From contig CM049315.1 in the NCBI GenBank assembly GCA_026874595.1, positions 39,946,164 to 40,010,163 of the forward strand: 64,000 nt of DNA, given 5' to 3'. Positions 9,938 through 21,859 of the stretch are shown here, piece by piece; position 1 is the first letter of the stretch, and every line of letters starts with the position of its first letter. This DNA comes from Sipunculus nudus. Its lineage: Eukaryota; Annelida; Sipuncula; Golfingiida; Sipunculidae. Under the pieces are notes generated by a model, which was given only the letters and a program-made list of their open reading frames with translations, did no database searches and was not told the DNA's origin. The position numbers and the translations under genes were made by a program.

Positions 9938-12089
9938 TGGTTTATACACTTGCTTTCATAATATTTTCTAAACATACTATCTCGTAGTGCAGGTTTAATT
10001 TATATATATTTTATGAAAGTTGGCAATATTTTCAAGATTCTCAACGTGCTTGATTTTTTTAATGTTTCAATTTTTACTAGTTGATAATTCTAAGAAATGC
10101 TATAATACCAAGAAACATTATATTTTTCGGAGGGTAGGAATAATTGTGCAGGATTTATTTTGTGAGTATTCTTAAATAATTTCACCATATGTTGGTTTTA
10201 ACAATTCAAATGTCATCATATATTTGTCTTTACTCATGATAATTGTCTTAATCATATAATATATTTCATTACAAACGATGATCTTTTTTTAAAAGAAGGT
10301 TCAAAATATACATAATTGGTATAACTCATGTGTTCATATTATATACAGGAATAGCCTACTAGAATCTGAGCGTTTGAGTGGCCAAAAAAAGTGTTATTAT
10401 CATTTAAACGTTACCGATACATGTCCCTACGACACCAAACTCTCATCACAAATACATTCCGTCTGTGCGTTGTTCTCGGGGCATTCTCGTGTCGCATTCC
10501 CATGTCGGGTTGAACCCTGACAGACCTTCATCTTTCCTATGGGATATCTCAGGTCGAAATTATGGGTATACCGAGAAAAAAAAAAATTTCGAGAAAATTA
10601 CCTGATACTTTGAAAATACTGAGAAGCATCATCCAAAACCTTAACTACGTTAAGTAGCATCCCTGGCAGGTATCCATTAATTATTTGTATATCTAAATTT
10701 TGGGCCAGTATATTTAAATCTAAACACTGCCTACTCAGTATTCAATTTAATAACATGTATGTATCAGCTGTCTCATCAAATATCTCTTATATTTGAAAGT
10801 TGTAAAAAATAATGGTTTAAGAATTTAGTTATTCTAAGCATCCAAAAAATTAAATAGGAATAAAAATGAAATTGTTCTAGACAAGGAGGTTTCGTTAAAA
10901 GAAAAAAATAGCCGGTGACGTTAGTCTCAAAATAATCGACCGTGGTGCGGAAGGAGTTCAAGTAAAAGTCGCTTGGTTTTCTATACTGGGACAAACAAAC
11001 AAACATGACGAACTGCATGAAGAACTTCATTTCCTGAGCGTTACTCCCACAGGAAAACGCAGCTGTGGAAAATGCCTGAGTTGCGAATGGAGCTTCTCTC
11101 CCATGACAGTGCTGTAATTATAGCACACAAGTCCCAAGGAGTTCCGTCCGGGAAAATACCGCCATTTTTCTCGGGTTTTGTTTCGCTTTTGACCCCGTAA
11201 TAATTAAAGCAAGTCACATCAGAACGGAAGGTGCTTTTCAATTTTACAGTGGTTTTGGTAACACCAGGTGGGGGACCCGCCTTTGTATTTAACTACAATC
11301 AGTCAAGTCTTGCACGCCAGTCACTAAATTTACTACACATCACGCGATGTCTTTTTTTTCTTCAATACCATGAAGATACACTACTTATCGAGCATTTGTA
11401 TCTTGTTAAATAAGACACAGAATTCCTTTTCTCTGGCTGGAAAAGTACACATGTTGATATTAGTTATCTTGTCGGATTCAATGATCGATTTTAAAATAAA
11501 TATTTTTAAAGACTTTTTTAGACAAATGACGCACAAACCCCCATATATAAAATATACAGCTGCCTATACATAAAATCATAAAGGTACGGAGATACTTCAA
11601 TCATAAAATCTTAAACTTAATCGAATTTTATTTAATATGTCTTTATATTAATACTTTCCAAAACGAAATATATTGTAAAATATATTTTATTTTCGTAATG
11701 TCTGGAGAGATTACTCATTCTTAAGTCCATTCAGATTATATTAAATCGTTTAGCTTTTTTTAAGAAGAAGGAAGGAAACAATAAAATTAAAAGCAGTCTA
11801 TAGCAATGTATTGATAACGTGTACAATCACGAATATATAAATGAGAGAGGAAAAAGGAAAACATAAAGTACGAAAACTCGTGAGGAAAACCCATTATTTC
11901 CTTCTTCGTTGTAACTATTAACTTGTGCTTTTAGGCAAACTATGATCAGCTGAAAACTTTAACAGAACACAGGCTGACGATTACACGATCATCGTACCGG
12001 GGTGGAGAAGAGGCACATCGCAAGGTGTGAGCGATTCAGGTATTTGATGCTTCAGCCATTCTCTGTATGAAAGTGAGGCTTAAATAACA
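9938..12089. other. No gene confidently seen
   Basis: AT-rich. On the minus strand, 11041-11241 (66 codons) and 10776-11030 (84 codons, hydrophobic start MKFFMQFVMFVC) are open and slightly richer in GC than their surroundings, but neither has a recognised family, splice partners or a repeat match. I do not call them genes. Confidence 0.4.
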
Positions 12090-12094
12090 TAGGG

Positions 12095-12880
12095 TGTTAC
12101 GGAACCTAATATCAACAGATCACGTAGTCGTGACGAGCAAAAATTTGGTTATGGAGATAAAACAAAATCAGATCCTATAACACTAGGCAGCTTGAAATGT
12201 CTAGGGGAATGAATAAAGTCAGTGTTTTTTTTTGTTAACCAATAATTATAATTTATTCTTAAAACAATCCTAACATTACAATACACTAAATCAATACAAT
12301 TACACAGTATAACACCAGTACAACAGTCAATCAATACAAGTATATAAATAAAGTGTACAGTACCTGGACACAACCACTGTCACAGCGACAACAATTCCTT
12401 TATAACGTACATCCCAGATTAGCAGTTCACATAAATCTTCTCAAAGAATAACAGTGCAGTTCAATCACAAAATCAATTTGTTGTAATCCAAAAATGAAGT
12501 TCGGGTAGTTATCCCAAAGGCAAACTGAAGACTACATAAAAACAGTTACAATTATGCTGAAACTATCGGATAGGTCCACAAACTGGCTAACACTCCGTGT
12601 ACGCTAGAATATTTCTCTCTCTTCTCTCCCTCGGCTCTAAACACAGCCCTTTATTTATAACTTTTCACCTCAAGCCGAGAACTTTCCATTTCCCGAACAA
12701 TCTAAAGAACTCATAATACACACGCCTAAAGAACAAACTAGAACAAAGAACTCTGTTTCTACATATCAGGGTTTACACGTGGGACGGCCCGGTCGCGTGT
12801 CGCCCATGGCAACGAACAATGCTACCGCTGCACATACACATGTAAGAGTGCTGTATATAATAAAAGAGACATCTGTAACA
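12095..12880 (-). mobile_element. Solo LTR, 786 bp, with perfect 5-bp target duplication
   Basis: Begins TGTTACGGAACC and ends CATCTGTAACA, with TGTTAC/GTAACA inverted termini, flanked on both sides by TAGGG (12090-12094 and 12881-12885). On the minus strand it has a TATAAATAAAG promoter-like motif near 12650 followed by GAGCCGAGGGAGAGAAG, and an AATAAA near 12256, so transcription would run on the minus strand. There is no internal region or second LTR, so it is the product of LTR-LTR recombination. The same family recurs at 9522, 25218, 37870, 47158 and 57614. The superfamily is not determinable without internal sequence, although a 5-bp duplication fits Gypsy, Copia and BEL elements. Confidence 0.92.
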
Positions 12881-13075
12881 TAGGGGTTGACAAGTTTATT
12901 TTTAAATCAAGATTTGGGTCATTTTTTTGTTGAAAGACTTATTTATGCAATCCAGAATGCAAAACAATCAATTACTTTTCTGCTTTTTCTTTATTTTGCA
13001 CATAATTGCGCTGGATCTTAAGCATATTTTCAACAACAAAAAATTCCATTGTGCATTGGTGACACATTTGCACCT

Positions 13076-13459
13076 GACAACTTTTTTTTGGTGGACGTAA
13101 CCACCTCCATTTTTTTATGCTTGCTTAACTTAGTATTATGTGCATCTAAAAAAATTCCATTCTGCTTTGGGACTGCGTGACAGGGGCTTACACGCGATAA
13201 TTCTGGCGTCAACCAGTGTATCACTCCTGCGGATCCTGAGTGTCATCCCCATTGCTGGATCATAACACAGAGGAACCACCGAAAGGCGCACCCGTATCTC
13301 AGTGACAGACGACTGTTGGGCACAGTCTCCCCATTAAGCCTGCAGAGCGCTCACCCTGGGTGGGATCCGATCGTCAAAAATCTTACCGCATCTGCTAAAA
13401 TTCTAACTCACGATCTCCCGGCTTGAGCCCTGCGCACCTCCCCTGAACCACAGAAGCCG
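13076..13459 (-). mobile_element. tRNA-derived SINE with 9-bp target duplication
   Basis: The target duplication TTTGCACCT is at 13067-13075 and 13460-13468. The minus strand reads tRNA-like head, body, the hairpin-forming GGAGGTGGTTACGTCCACC tail motif, then a poly(A)-rich end. The B box is degraded (TAGAATT in place of TCGAATC), so it is probably silent. Confidence 0.85.
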
Positions 13460-13468
13460 TTTGCACCT

Positions 13469-14685
13469 ATCATCTCCATTATTGCCCGATTAACCGTTGG
13501 AAGGCTTTCAGTGATCGTTCAGCGACTGTAAATATCTAGTTTTTCAACAAGAAATGTCCATGCATCACATTAGACCTACCGGTAATTCTTTTTCTTCCTC
13601 TCTTTCTTTCAAAGTATTTCAGAGATTGTCATAGGTCATAAATTCACACCTGATATTTAGTTTTGATCTTGATCTGATTGCCAAGGTCTTACACTCTACA
13701 GCAGATTTCCAATTATCGCCCAGTTCTGACCGTGATCTCCAATTTGGATGATTTACAGTTAAAAAAACAATAAGCTTATATTTGAGCACAACAACACACA
13801 GAGTTTAGTCCGATTTACGTAGTATGATTATCTTTATCTTGACCATATCTTAAAGGCATGCACAACTTAGGCGCGCTTAGCTTGTGACGGAAGAGCAGTC
13901 ACAGATCAATAGTATTCAAGCCTAAATAATAATTACGCGTCAGACCCCCGTGTTGTTGCAGCCATCAATATTGCACCAGACTTCAAGCACAGTGAGTGTC
14001 GCTTAAAATAACGGAGTGCAGTTACTACATACCATCTTTTTAATTAAAATATTAAAAAATGGTATTACACAACAGGTTTGAGTCTGAATATTTTAAACAT
14101 TTCCCAAATATACACGCTCTTCAACAAGGGTCCAGTTATCCCTTGAAACTAGTAGTCCAGTTTCATCACCCCAAGCTGCTTCTTTCTGTTTACGCTAGTT
14201 TCCAAATTTACCAAAAGTTATCTATTAGGGACTTTAACCTGATTTTCAAGCTGCATAATCTGTCCGAGATATCCCTAGCTATTACTGCTCACATCCGGAA
14301 AACCGGGAAGGGGAGGGGTTGGAGAACGGGGCTTAGGGATCTGAGTTGGTATGGAGTTCAGGGGGGCGCGGGGAACCCCATGCAATTCATTAGCAATGTT
14401 TAATGACGACATCTATGTTTTTCATTTTTATTGACTATCTTTTAATTTGAATTGTCTTTGAAAGGTGGTTGAAGATTTTGATACTTCGTATGGTAAATGA
14501 TAACGTGTTTATGTCATCCGAAAAAATTGCAGAGCCCCTCTTAGTTAGACTAATGCAAGTGATGCAACTTGCTTGCTTTGTGGACCGCATAAAATGTAGG
14601 TTATCAAAGTAAGTCCATTTGTCCCCACATTCTGGTTATCCCGCTCTTATTACTATACAGTATTTTTTTTAACTTTGCATTTCAG
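13469..14685. other. No gene confidently seen
   Basis: A 114-codon open frame lies at 14059-14403 on the plus strand. Its C-terminal half is low-complexity G-rich sequence and it matches no family I recognise, so it is left uncalled. Confidence 0.4.
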
Positions 14686-14783
14686 CTTTGAAAAGCAAAA
14701 TCAAACGTGACACTGCAGTGAAAAATACTGGTATTTCTTCTGAGAAACACAAGCCCAGTTTCTTTCCATCCATTTATATTTGA
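14686..14783 (+). CDS. Possible terminal exon, 31 codons, gene unknown
   Basis: A T-rich tract ending CATTTCAG precedes 31 open codons beginning LKSKIKRDTAVKNTG and ending at TGA (14781-14783). The composition is lysine- and serine-rich and could be a C-terminus. No upstream exon, poly(A) signal or family was identified, so this is a weak candidate. Confidence 0.18.
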
Positions 14784-15805
14784 TTCGTAAAACAAAACGT
14801 CAGGGCAATGGTACATTCTTTTTGCGATACGTGTTCATAAAGGTAAATTCAGTTACATACCATTTTTTTGTGTTTGTGATTTTCATAATGTTATATATGT
14901 CCGAAAGCAGGAATAGGGACCCTATTCTATATACTCTTATAAAAAATGCCTACCATCTGCCGTTTTGTAGCTCTGGTAAAATCTCAGTAATCAAAGTATT
15001 GTGTAGAACATGTGGAAGATATTTAATACAATTCGAGGAAGTGGAGATGGTGACACAAAAAAAGCAATGAAGCAATGTCACATGAAATAGTAATGATCAA
15101 TAACACAACGTATAACTGGAAAGAAACAAGACCCGAATGTTAAGTAACTTTTGTAAGAGTCTATAAAAACGCTACATACAGCCGAACAACAGACATTGGT
15201 GCACCTGAAACGGCCAGCGATAAAACAGAGTCGTAACCCTATCATATAATATATTATATTGATACCCATGATATGGGCTTGGAGAATTTTTATCGTGTTT
15301 TATGTTTCAATTAAATGACGTTATTATAATTCAAATCTTCATAATAAAATCGGTACAATATTTTATGACCATGGGGATAATGGACACTTAAAAATGAAAC
15401 AAACAAAACAAAATTCACCATTATACTGTTTACAACAATGATCTCTAAGGCCGGGAAAATATATGTGGTTCCAGCTTGTCTTACTGAATCTTGCTTAGGT
15501 CACTTATTTTCTATGTTTCGGTTGCAGTTACGGCTTAAATTGTCCATAATATCAGTTAATGTTAAAGTCTTCAGGAAATTATGAATATAATCATATATAT
15601 GCATCAGGACGTTAGAGAAGTGATGTTTTTGACAATATTTGTTATCAGAATATAATTCTGCCGTTGACCTCTGGACACGTGCCCATAGATAATTGCATGT
15701 AAACATTGTAAACGGCATTGTAAATAGTATCAGTAATTCAACTAAAATGATCATCAGTGCAACAATACACATGGATCAACACATAGCGTTGCTTTCAACA
15801 TTTTC
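14784..15805. other. No gene confidently seen
   Basis: A 96-codon plus-strand frame (14780-15070) and a 90-codon minus-strand frame (15500-15772) have no recognised motifs. Otherwise AT-rich unique sequence. Confidence 0.35.
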
Positions 15806-15994
15806 ATGATGTTCTTACTGATAATAAACGTTACTTTTGGAATCGTGTCTGATTTTTTCCTTGCACACACGGCATTTTCCCATGAGGCTGATGGAAAATT
15901 GGAACTTATGCCACTCGGTGCCTTGAGGATGGATGGTTCGATTGATTTATTCACCGTTATTTCCGCCGACATCGAAGAGTACACCGATACATAG
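15806..15994 (+). CDS. Candidate small secreted peptide, 62 codons
   Basis: Starts with two in-frame methionines. The N-terminus MMFLLIINVTFGIVSDFF reads as a hydrophobic signal-peptide core, with possible cleavage after HTAFS. The remaining ~37 residues are acidic and soluble (DGKLELMPLGALRMDGSIDL, then ISADIEEYTD) before a stop. The coding stretch is less AT-rich than its flanks and ends just before the repeat at 16015. There are no cysteines, so it is not a typical cystine-rich toxin or antimicrobial peptide. It could also be the first exon of a larger extracellular protein or a chance frame. No family recognised. Confidence 0.28.
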   Translation: MMFLLIINVTFGIVSDFFLAHTAFSHEADGKLELMPLGALRMDGSIDLFTVISADIEEYTDT

Positions 15995-16014
15995 CTATGT
16001 GGATCGTCACTTTA

Positions 16015-17174
16015 TAAAACAAGTGGCCCATGGGCCATGACGCTCAGCTGAATTCAAGGAATGTTGAACAAGGAGCAAAATGACTGCCAGAGTGAAAACA
16101 AATCATGAATTTTGTGAAGAGTCCTTAGAAATGGGTTTCAGTGGGCTTTTGGACAGATGACATCTTCATTTGAAGGTCTCATAAATAGAAAAAAAAATGC
16201 GTAAAAATTTGCAAAAAATACAGGCAGTGCCACCAGTCTGCTGGAACTGATGAAACACTCCATGATCAATATATATCCGAAGAATCATGGCTATCAAGGC
16301 ATCAGTTATTCAGATACTGAAGCTTTTGTTTGTATCAAATTTTTAATTATTCTTGGGGGTATTTATGAGCCCTATAGCTCGGAAAATATGGGTAACAGAA
16401 ACCTAATTTCAGGTTTCCAAGGAGATTTCTTCCTGGATGTCAAGTAAGAAGATTCTAGGTTTAGCAGTTACAGTTTGTGCCATGTTAACAGATGACCACT
16501 TCATTTGAAGGTCTCATAAATAGAGAAAAAAATCCCTAAATAATTGAAAAAAAAAATAGAGGTGGTGCCACCAGTTTGCAGGAACTGATGGAACACTCCA
16601 TGATCAATATGCCTGCAAAAAATCATGGAGATCAATGCATTAGTTATTCAGATACTGGAGCTTTTGTATCAAATTTTTAATCATTCTGAGGGGTACTTAC
16701 TACGAAGGATATGGGTAACAGAGACCTAATTTCGGTTACGATTTGTGCCCTGTTAACATATGACAGTTTCATTGCAGGTCTGAAAAAAAGAGAAAAAATT
16801 CATAAAAATTGGAAAAAATTCAGGTGGCGCCACCAGTCTGCAGGAAGTGATGGAACATCCCATGATCAATATTCATGCAAAAAATCATGGTGATCAAGGC
16901 AGTAGTTATTCAGATACTGAAGCTCTTGTATCAAATTTTGCATTTTTCTGGGGGGTACTTTAGAGACCCATAGCTTGGAGATTATGGGTAACAGAGACCT
17001 AATTTCAGGTTTCCAAGGAGATTTTTCATGGTCCTCCCCGGATGTAAAGTTACAAGATTCCAGGTCTAGTGGTTACGATTTGTGCCCTGTTAACGGAAGG
17101 CCGGACGGCCGGACGATCGGACGCCGGACAAAGGGTGATCGCTATAGCTCAGATGACTTTCAGTCAGCTGAGCT
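16015..17174 (+). mobile_element. Interspersed repeat with three tandem core units
   Basis: The left end (ACAAGTGGCCCATGGGCC, then CGCTCAGCTGA) matches the element at 918, and the right end is the hairpin at 17146-17174. The core has three tandem units starting near 16158, 16494 and 16761. Each runs from a TTCATTTGAAGGTCT-type block through GTGCCACCAGTCTG and CATGATCAATAT to TAATTTCAGGTTTCCAAGG. A GC-rich CCGGACGG tract precedes the hairpin. No coding capacity. Likely a non-autonomous element of Helitron/Helentron type, by structure only. Confidence 0.65.
17146..17174. other. Terminal hairpin of the repeat family (GC-pair version)
   Basis: AGCTCAG and TGACT pair with AGTCA and CTGAGCT around TTC. 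Same 29-nt design as at 2178-2206 and 2549-2577. Confidence 0.75.
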
Positions 17175-18149
17175 CAAAACTGCGCACTTTAAACTTCGAA
17201 TGCATCTTTCAGTCGGAGTTCACTTAATATTTTATTTACATTTCTATGATTAATTTGGTTAATTTATATTCACTTTATTGATATTTATTTTTATTATTAT
17301 TATTATCTATTCATTTTATCGATATTTAGGTTGAAGCCGGTATATTCTAGCTAGGTTTATTCTAGGTGAGCATTCCTGATAAGAAATAATGAAAGCACAT
17401 ACATATGCAGGAGGTAAACATCGGATGGTTTGCAGGTGTAAGCAGTTACAAAAACATAAGATAACATATAGACAAGGTTACATTTTTGTGATTTTCTTTT
17501 TCATCGTTTCGCGAGAGTTTAATTTTCGCGATATCAAAATACTATTACTGACAAAGTGTATCCAATATTATAAGAATTTGAAAAAAAATAAAACACAGCC
17601 ATTATATAATTAAGCTTGGGTTAACGTGTCAGTCTTGTTTTTACAAATAGCAATGTGATTTGTAGAAAACTTTTTTCAGACTACCTGCCTGAGAGAGAGA
17701 GAGCCATAGAGAGACAGAGGGGGACAGAGGGGGAGACTGATTCTCAGCTACCCCCCTCCGGTTTGAATGGTGCGTTGTTGCTGTTCTCATTTGTTGATCA
17801 GTTCCAGGCGTATTCACTAATGCAATGAGTCCCTAATTAAACCAATCCCTGGGGTACAGTTGTAACAATAACTTAATAATTTCATGACAACGACCCATTC
17901 TTCCAACTACAAGGCGCCATTTACACTTGTGAGAGGCGACTAGTTGAGTACCCGGAATCTATCGGGCTTTTACTTGCATATACAGTTGTTAACTCATGTA
18001 TGCATGTAAAAGCCAAATTTAATAGAGTTAGCCGACTTTTCTGTACCGAACTCCCAAACAAGATTGGCAGATCTAACATGTCTCACTTTGGCCGAATTTC
18101 TTAAGGGCCGAAAGTCTGATGTGGTCTGACTAATGGGGCTATCCCACTT
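17175..18149. other. No gene seen; short GA tract
   Basis: AT-rich sequence, a short (GA)n with G-rich flank near 17691-17735, and a TTCGCGAGAGTTTAATTTTCGCG dispersed-repeat-like sequence near 17508. That sequence resembles 21128-21145 and 21468-21500. Confidence 0.4.
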
Positions 18150-18900
18150 AAACGTCTCTACAGGCGACTTAAGGCGACCAGGCTGTCGCCTTATGGTCGC
18201 CGAAAAATACGCGACTTGATCCCCGCTACGACAATAGTCTACGACAAGCTAAAAATGGTTGGCGACTATCTGACGACAAGCTGCCGACAACCGGCGACAC
18301 AGTCACCGCGACAAAGGAAAACGGCGACACAGTCGCCGCGACAAAGGACAATCACCCACGACAACCTACGACCACATCTACGACAACCCACGACCTCACT
18401 GGCGACAACATACGACACCAGAATTCTTGCTACGTCCACCCGCGACGATTCTCTACCATGTGCTTTTTTAGGATCCGGACACAAGGATGGGCCTTGTTTC
18501 AAGTAACAACAGCCCGCAACAACACACACGACAACCCGCGTCACCTGGCGACAGGCTACGACAGGACCAACGACAACCCGCGTCAGCTGTCGACAGCCTA
18601 CGACAGCACCTACGCCATTAGAAGACATGTTTTGAACATGTTGAAAATCCAGAGGCGACAGCTTCGATGTCACGCGTCTTGGGGCGACTTCACGTTGTTC
18701 TCTTTTAGCTTCCAAATGTATTTGCTGAGTTCCGTACTATTCCTTTTTTTCTGGGTGTCTGAACGATGTTTTATGGTACAACGTCAAATTTGAAATACAG
18801 TGGAAAATACTCAGAAAAGCCAAAGCACATTCCCCGGACACTAACAGATGTAACCTATGCCTGTGGGAGAAATATTTCATTTTATGTAAACAAAACATGG
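18150..18900. repeat. CGACAA-rich degenerate repeat block
   Basis: Between about 18160 and 18690 the motif CGACAA/CGACAC and its extensions (CTACGACA, GGCGACA) recur dozens of times at irregular spacing, unlike flanking DNA. The paralogous segment near 22610 runs straight through the corresponding site (GGGGCTGTCCCGCTTAAC), so this block looks inserted between CACTTAAACG and GCTTAACG. Those two sequences could be a diverged target duplication. A 149-codon minus-strand frame here is a by-product of the repeated motif. Confidence 0.55.
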
Positions 18901-18902
18901 CC

Positions 18903-19162
18903 ACGCTTAACGAATGCAATGAACTTGTAACAAGTTGTAGACACGCTAACAAATTCCTGTTACGTAAACTCAGCACAAAGAGTAATCCAGATTAGGAACG
19001 TTGTACAAATCCACATTGTAATAATCACAAACACGCTCCAGTGAACAACCAGTTGGTCAACGTACAACCCCTCCAATCATACCGTTCTGAAGAGTGCCGT
19101 ACAACGGTACGAAACTAATTAGTAAACACGATGCTAACAATCGTTTGATTCCTTACACATGA
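18903..19162 (+). repeat. 260-bp direct repeat, copy 1
   Basis: Nearly the same sequence recurs at 22618-22886, including GAACAACCAGTTG, CCCCTCCAATCATACCG and CGGTACGAAACTAATTAG. Both copies are followed by a (TA)n tract. No coding content. Confidence 0.85.
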
Positions 19163-19240
19163 CATATATTGATACGCTCTTGTTATACCATAGAGCACTT
19201 TGCCATCAGTGCATTGCCAACAGCCTAGAAAGAACAATCG

Positions 19241-19241
19241 T

Positions 19242-19312
<71 letters not shown>

Positions 19313-19316
19313 TATA
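19241..19316. repeat. (CA)n/(TA)n microsatellite
   Basis: A short CACACA run passes into about 60 bases of alternating TA. Confidence 0.95.
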
Positions 19317-20339
19317 ATTCTCTGAAAAGTGGGTGGGGATGATAACATTTACCATCCCCCCCCCCCTTGCCAAAAAAATGGGGGGGGGGATATATACCCC
19401 CATCCCCCCTAAATTGACGCCCCTGCTCATCATTAACGAATGTACTGTGTCTTTCGTAATTTTATATCGGAAATTGTACATGAACAATTATAGATGTCTG
19501 GATTACGGACTTCTGTACCATTGTCCGTAACATATAGGTGTCCTTAGTAGAAAGATTACGGACCAATAGATCTATTTCGAATTTCGAATGGAGATGACTG
19601 TATTTAAATATGTGACTTATCAGCCATATACTGGGTAATTGGGTAAATCAGTATTTTGAATGAGTAAATGTATAAATGAATGAGTGAATATAAAATGTGA
19701 GAATTCAAAGCACTGAACCTACACCTTCTTTTTCAAACTATTGATAAACTTATGGAAGAGAAGTATTTGACCAATCCGTTAATAGAATTGAAAGGACTCG
19801 TAAACCACAAAACCCTGTCAACATTACCAAGAAGCTTATAAATTATTGTGTGGTACGCGAGCGAAGAAGTTATCTATGCATGATATATGTACATCAGGGT
19901 CAACCAGTTCTATAGTTGCAGCATCTTTAGTTTCATCACATATATGCCCTGCCAACCAGAACAAAGGAAAAATTACTTTTTCTTAAATGAACTTGAAGAT
20001 GATGTGGCAAGGCCACCGGTTTTCGATCCCATCCAAGATTTTCGCAGAAAAAATTCCCGTATGGAATTTCACGAAAACATATTGAATGGTTCAAAAGTTA
20101 TCGCGTTCACAACAAATGACATAGAGGGCGACGGAGACAGACCAAACAGTCTATCCCTACCCCCCCCCCCACACACATATATTGGAGGTGAGACATAGAT
20201 ATAAGTAAACAAATTTTTAAAAGTCCATAAGGCACTTATATGGCGCCATGTTTAACCGACCTGTTTGAGCCTTGAAGAGTGCATATTCTACGTACGTGAC
20301 CCCTTTTGATTCCTTTGCTCGTGTGTTTGATTTAAATTA
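19317..20339. other. No gene seen
   Basis: Holds C- and G-homopolymer runs (19357-19390) and a 103-codon plus-strand frame at 19887-20198 without recognisable motifs, ending in a poly(C) run. Confidence 0.4.
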
Positions 20340-21190
20340 CAGGATTTATGAACTCCGGAGACCTGTCCGCCAGAGGGCGTGACCGCCGGATGTGTTCTTA
20401 GACCCCCCGATAGTCTTTTTGTGTCTTATTGGATAATGGCATATCTCCCTATCCAGCGCTACAGGGGGGTTAATCATCAGTAATTGAATTTTACGGCAAG
20501 ATGATCATACAGATCCATAAAGGAGGCAGTACGCTGTGATCCCGCGGGTAACGAGACTCCTCGATAATTAACAGCTACGAAATAACGAAGTGGCGTGCGC
20601 GTCAGAACAGATGATAAAACTCACTCATACCCGCGAACACTTGAGCCTTGTAGATCCCGATCTGTGCCCCAGGAGACCTGTCCATTCATTCATTAATTAC
20701 CTGGCATCTTGAGTTTCCCTTTATCCGCCCCTGTGATGCTGAGTTACTGCGCTGATCACAGAAGGAAGGTTTAATAACCGGTCGGGGTGGTATGGTGGAA
20801 TTTTTATCCTTAAAGTGCGGGGCACCAGGGAAGAATAGAGTCAGAGCTTTATTTAATTATGAAATAATGTTATTCAGGCCAAATGACATTACGCTTGTTT
20901 ATACAACTGTTAGACAGGCGCGAAGCATTTTCACGCAATTCCTCCCGGGAATACACGAGTTGGCGGCGTTTCTTCTGACTGGGGTTGTAAGGGACCCGGG
21001 GCGTGAGCGGAATAATGGATACTTCCGCCGTGCGATACCTACATCACACGCAGAAGACAGGAGTTCATATTATGTAGGCTTCATATCCAGGAGGCTATTC
21101 GCGAACGGACAATCCTTCAGTGTTTTGCGAGGGTTTCATTTTCGCGATTTACCATACAGTTACTTATACACAATCTCAATCACATAACAG
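20340..21190. other. GC-richer, non-repetitive stretch, possible regulatory DNA
   Basis: Higher GC than the surroundings and no repeat recognised. It contains CCGCCAGAGGGCG near 20369 (one mismatch to the CTCF core) and several TAATTA homeodomain-type cores, such as ATTAATTACC near 20695. A 131-codon frame at 20792-21187 has no recognised motif. Regulatory function is speculation. Confidence 0.25.
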
Positions 21191-21601
21191 TTATATTAAT
21201 TACGTAATATGCACGCAAAATCTTAACAATTGCAAGAGAACCTAAGGGAACATCAAACAGGTGGAAATTCTTCATGCTATAGTAGTAGATATAGAAAAGT
21301 ATTAGTATTATTTAAATTATTATCTTTGAATTGCGACTTATACAAATAATCGGGATTATGTGATATAATATTAACCTTACAATTTTGACATATAATGTAC
21401 GTGGAATGCCATTGAAGCTATGGAATAAAATACTGCCCATCTGCGCAGATGTGGCGTCTAATTGACGAAGGTTTTATTTTCGCTACAATTTCCCTTCGCG
21501 GATTTGAAAGCCTCGCAAACATAAAAAAAGCACAGTATACGGATCTCGCACTGTCTTTCTAAATCCAAGCTTTAGTGTCCATGAATACCCTATATTGAAC
21601 G

Positions 21602-21603
<2 letters not shown>

Positions 21604-21656
<53 letters not shown>
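21604..21656. repeat. (TA)n microsatellite
   Basis: About 53 bases of alternating A and T. Confidence 0.95.
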
Positions 21657-21660
<4 letters not shown>

Positions 21661-21859
21661 GCGGCAATACTAATGACAATAAAAAATGTGTTTATTTTGT
21701 ATATAAGTATTTGGTATTCATAAAGGTCTGTATAGGGCAAAGTCGCTTGTTTGTATTTCTCGTCAAACTGTTCTAAATAAGTCCGTAGGCAGACATGCAT
21801 ATGATTTGTTAAGTCCATGTCTGACTTCCCACGTCCAACAGTACTGTGCCTCACGGTCC

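Noticed and set aside
14059-14403. 114-codon open frame
   Set aside because: C-terminal half is G-rich low complexity and there is no family resemblance.
18266-18715. 149-codon open frame on the minus strand
   Set aside because: Made of the repeated CGACAA word (valine/cysteine-rich repetitive peptide). The opposite strand is open too.
20792-21187. 131-codon open frame
   Set aside because: No recognised motif, no splice context, and composition follows the local GC rise.
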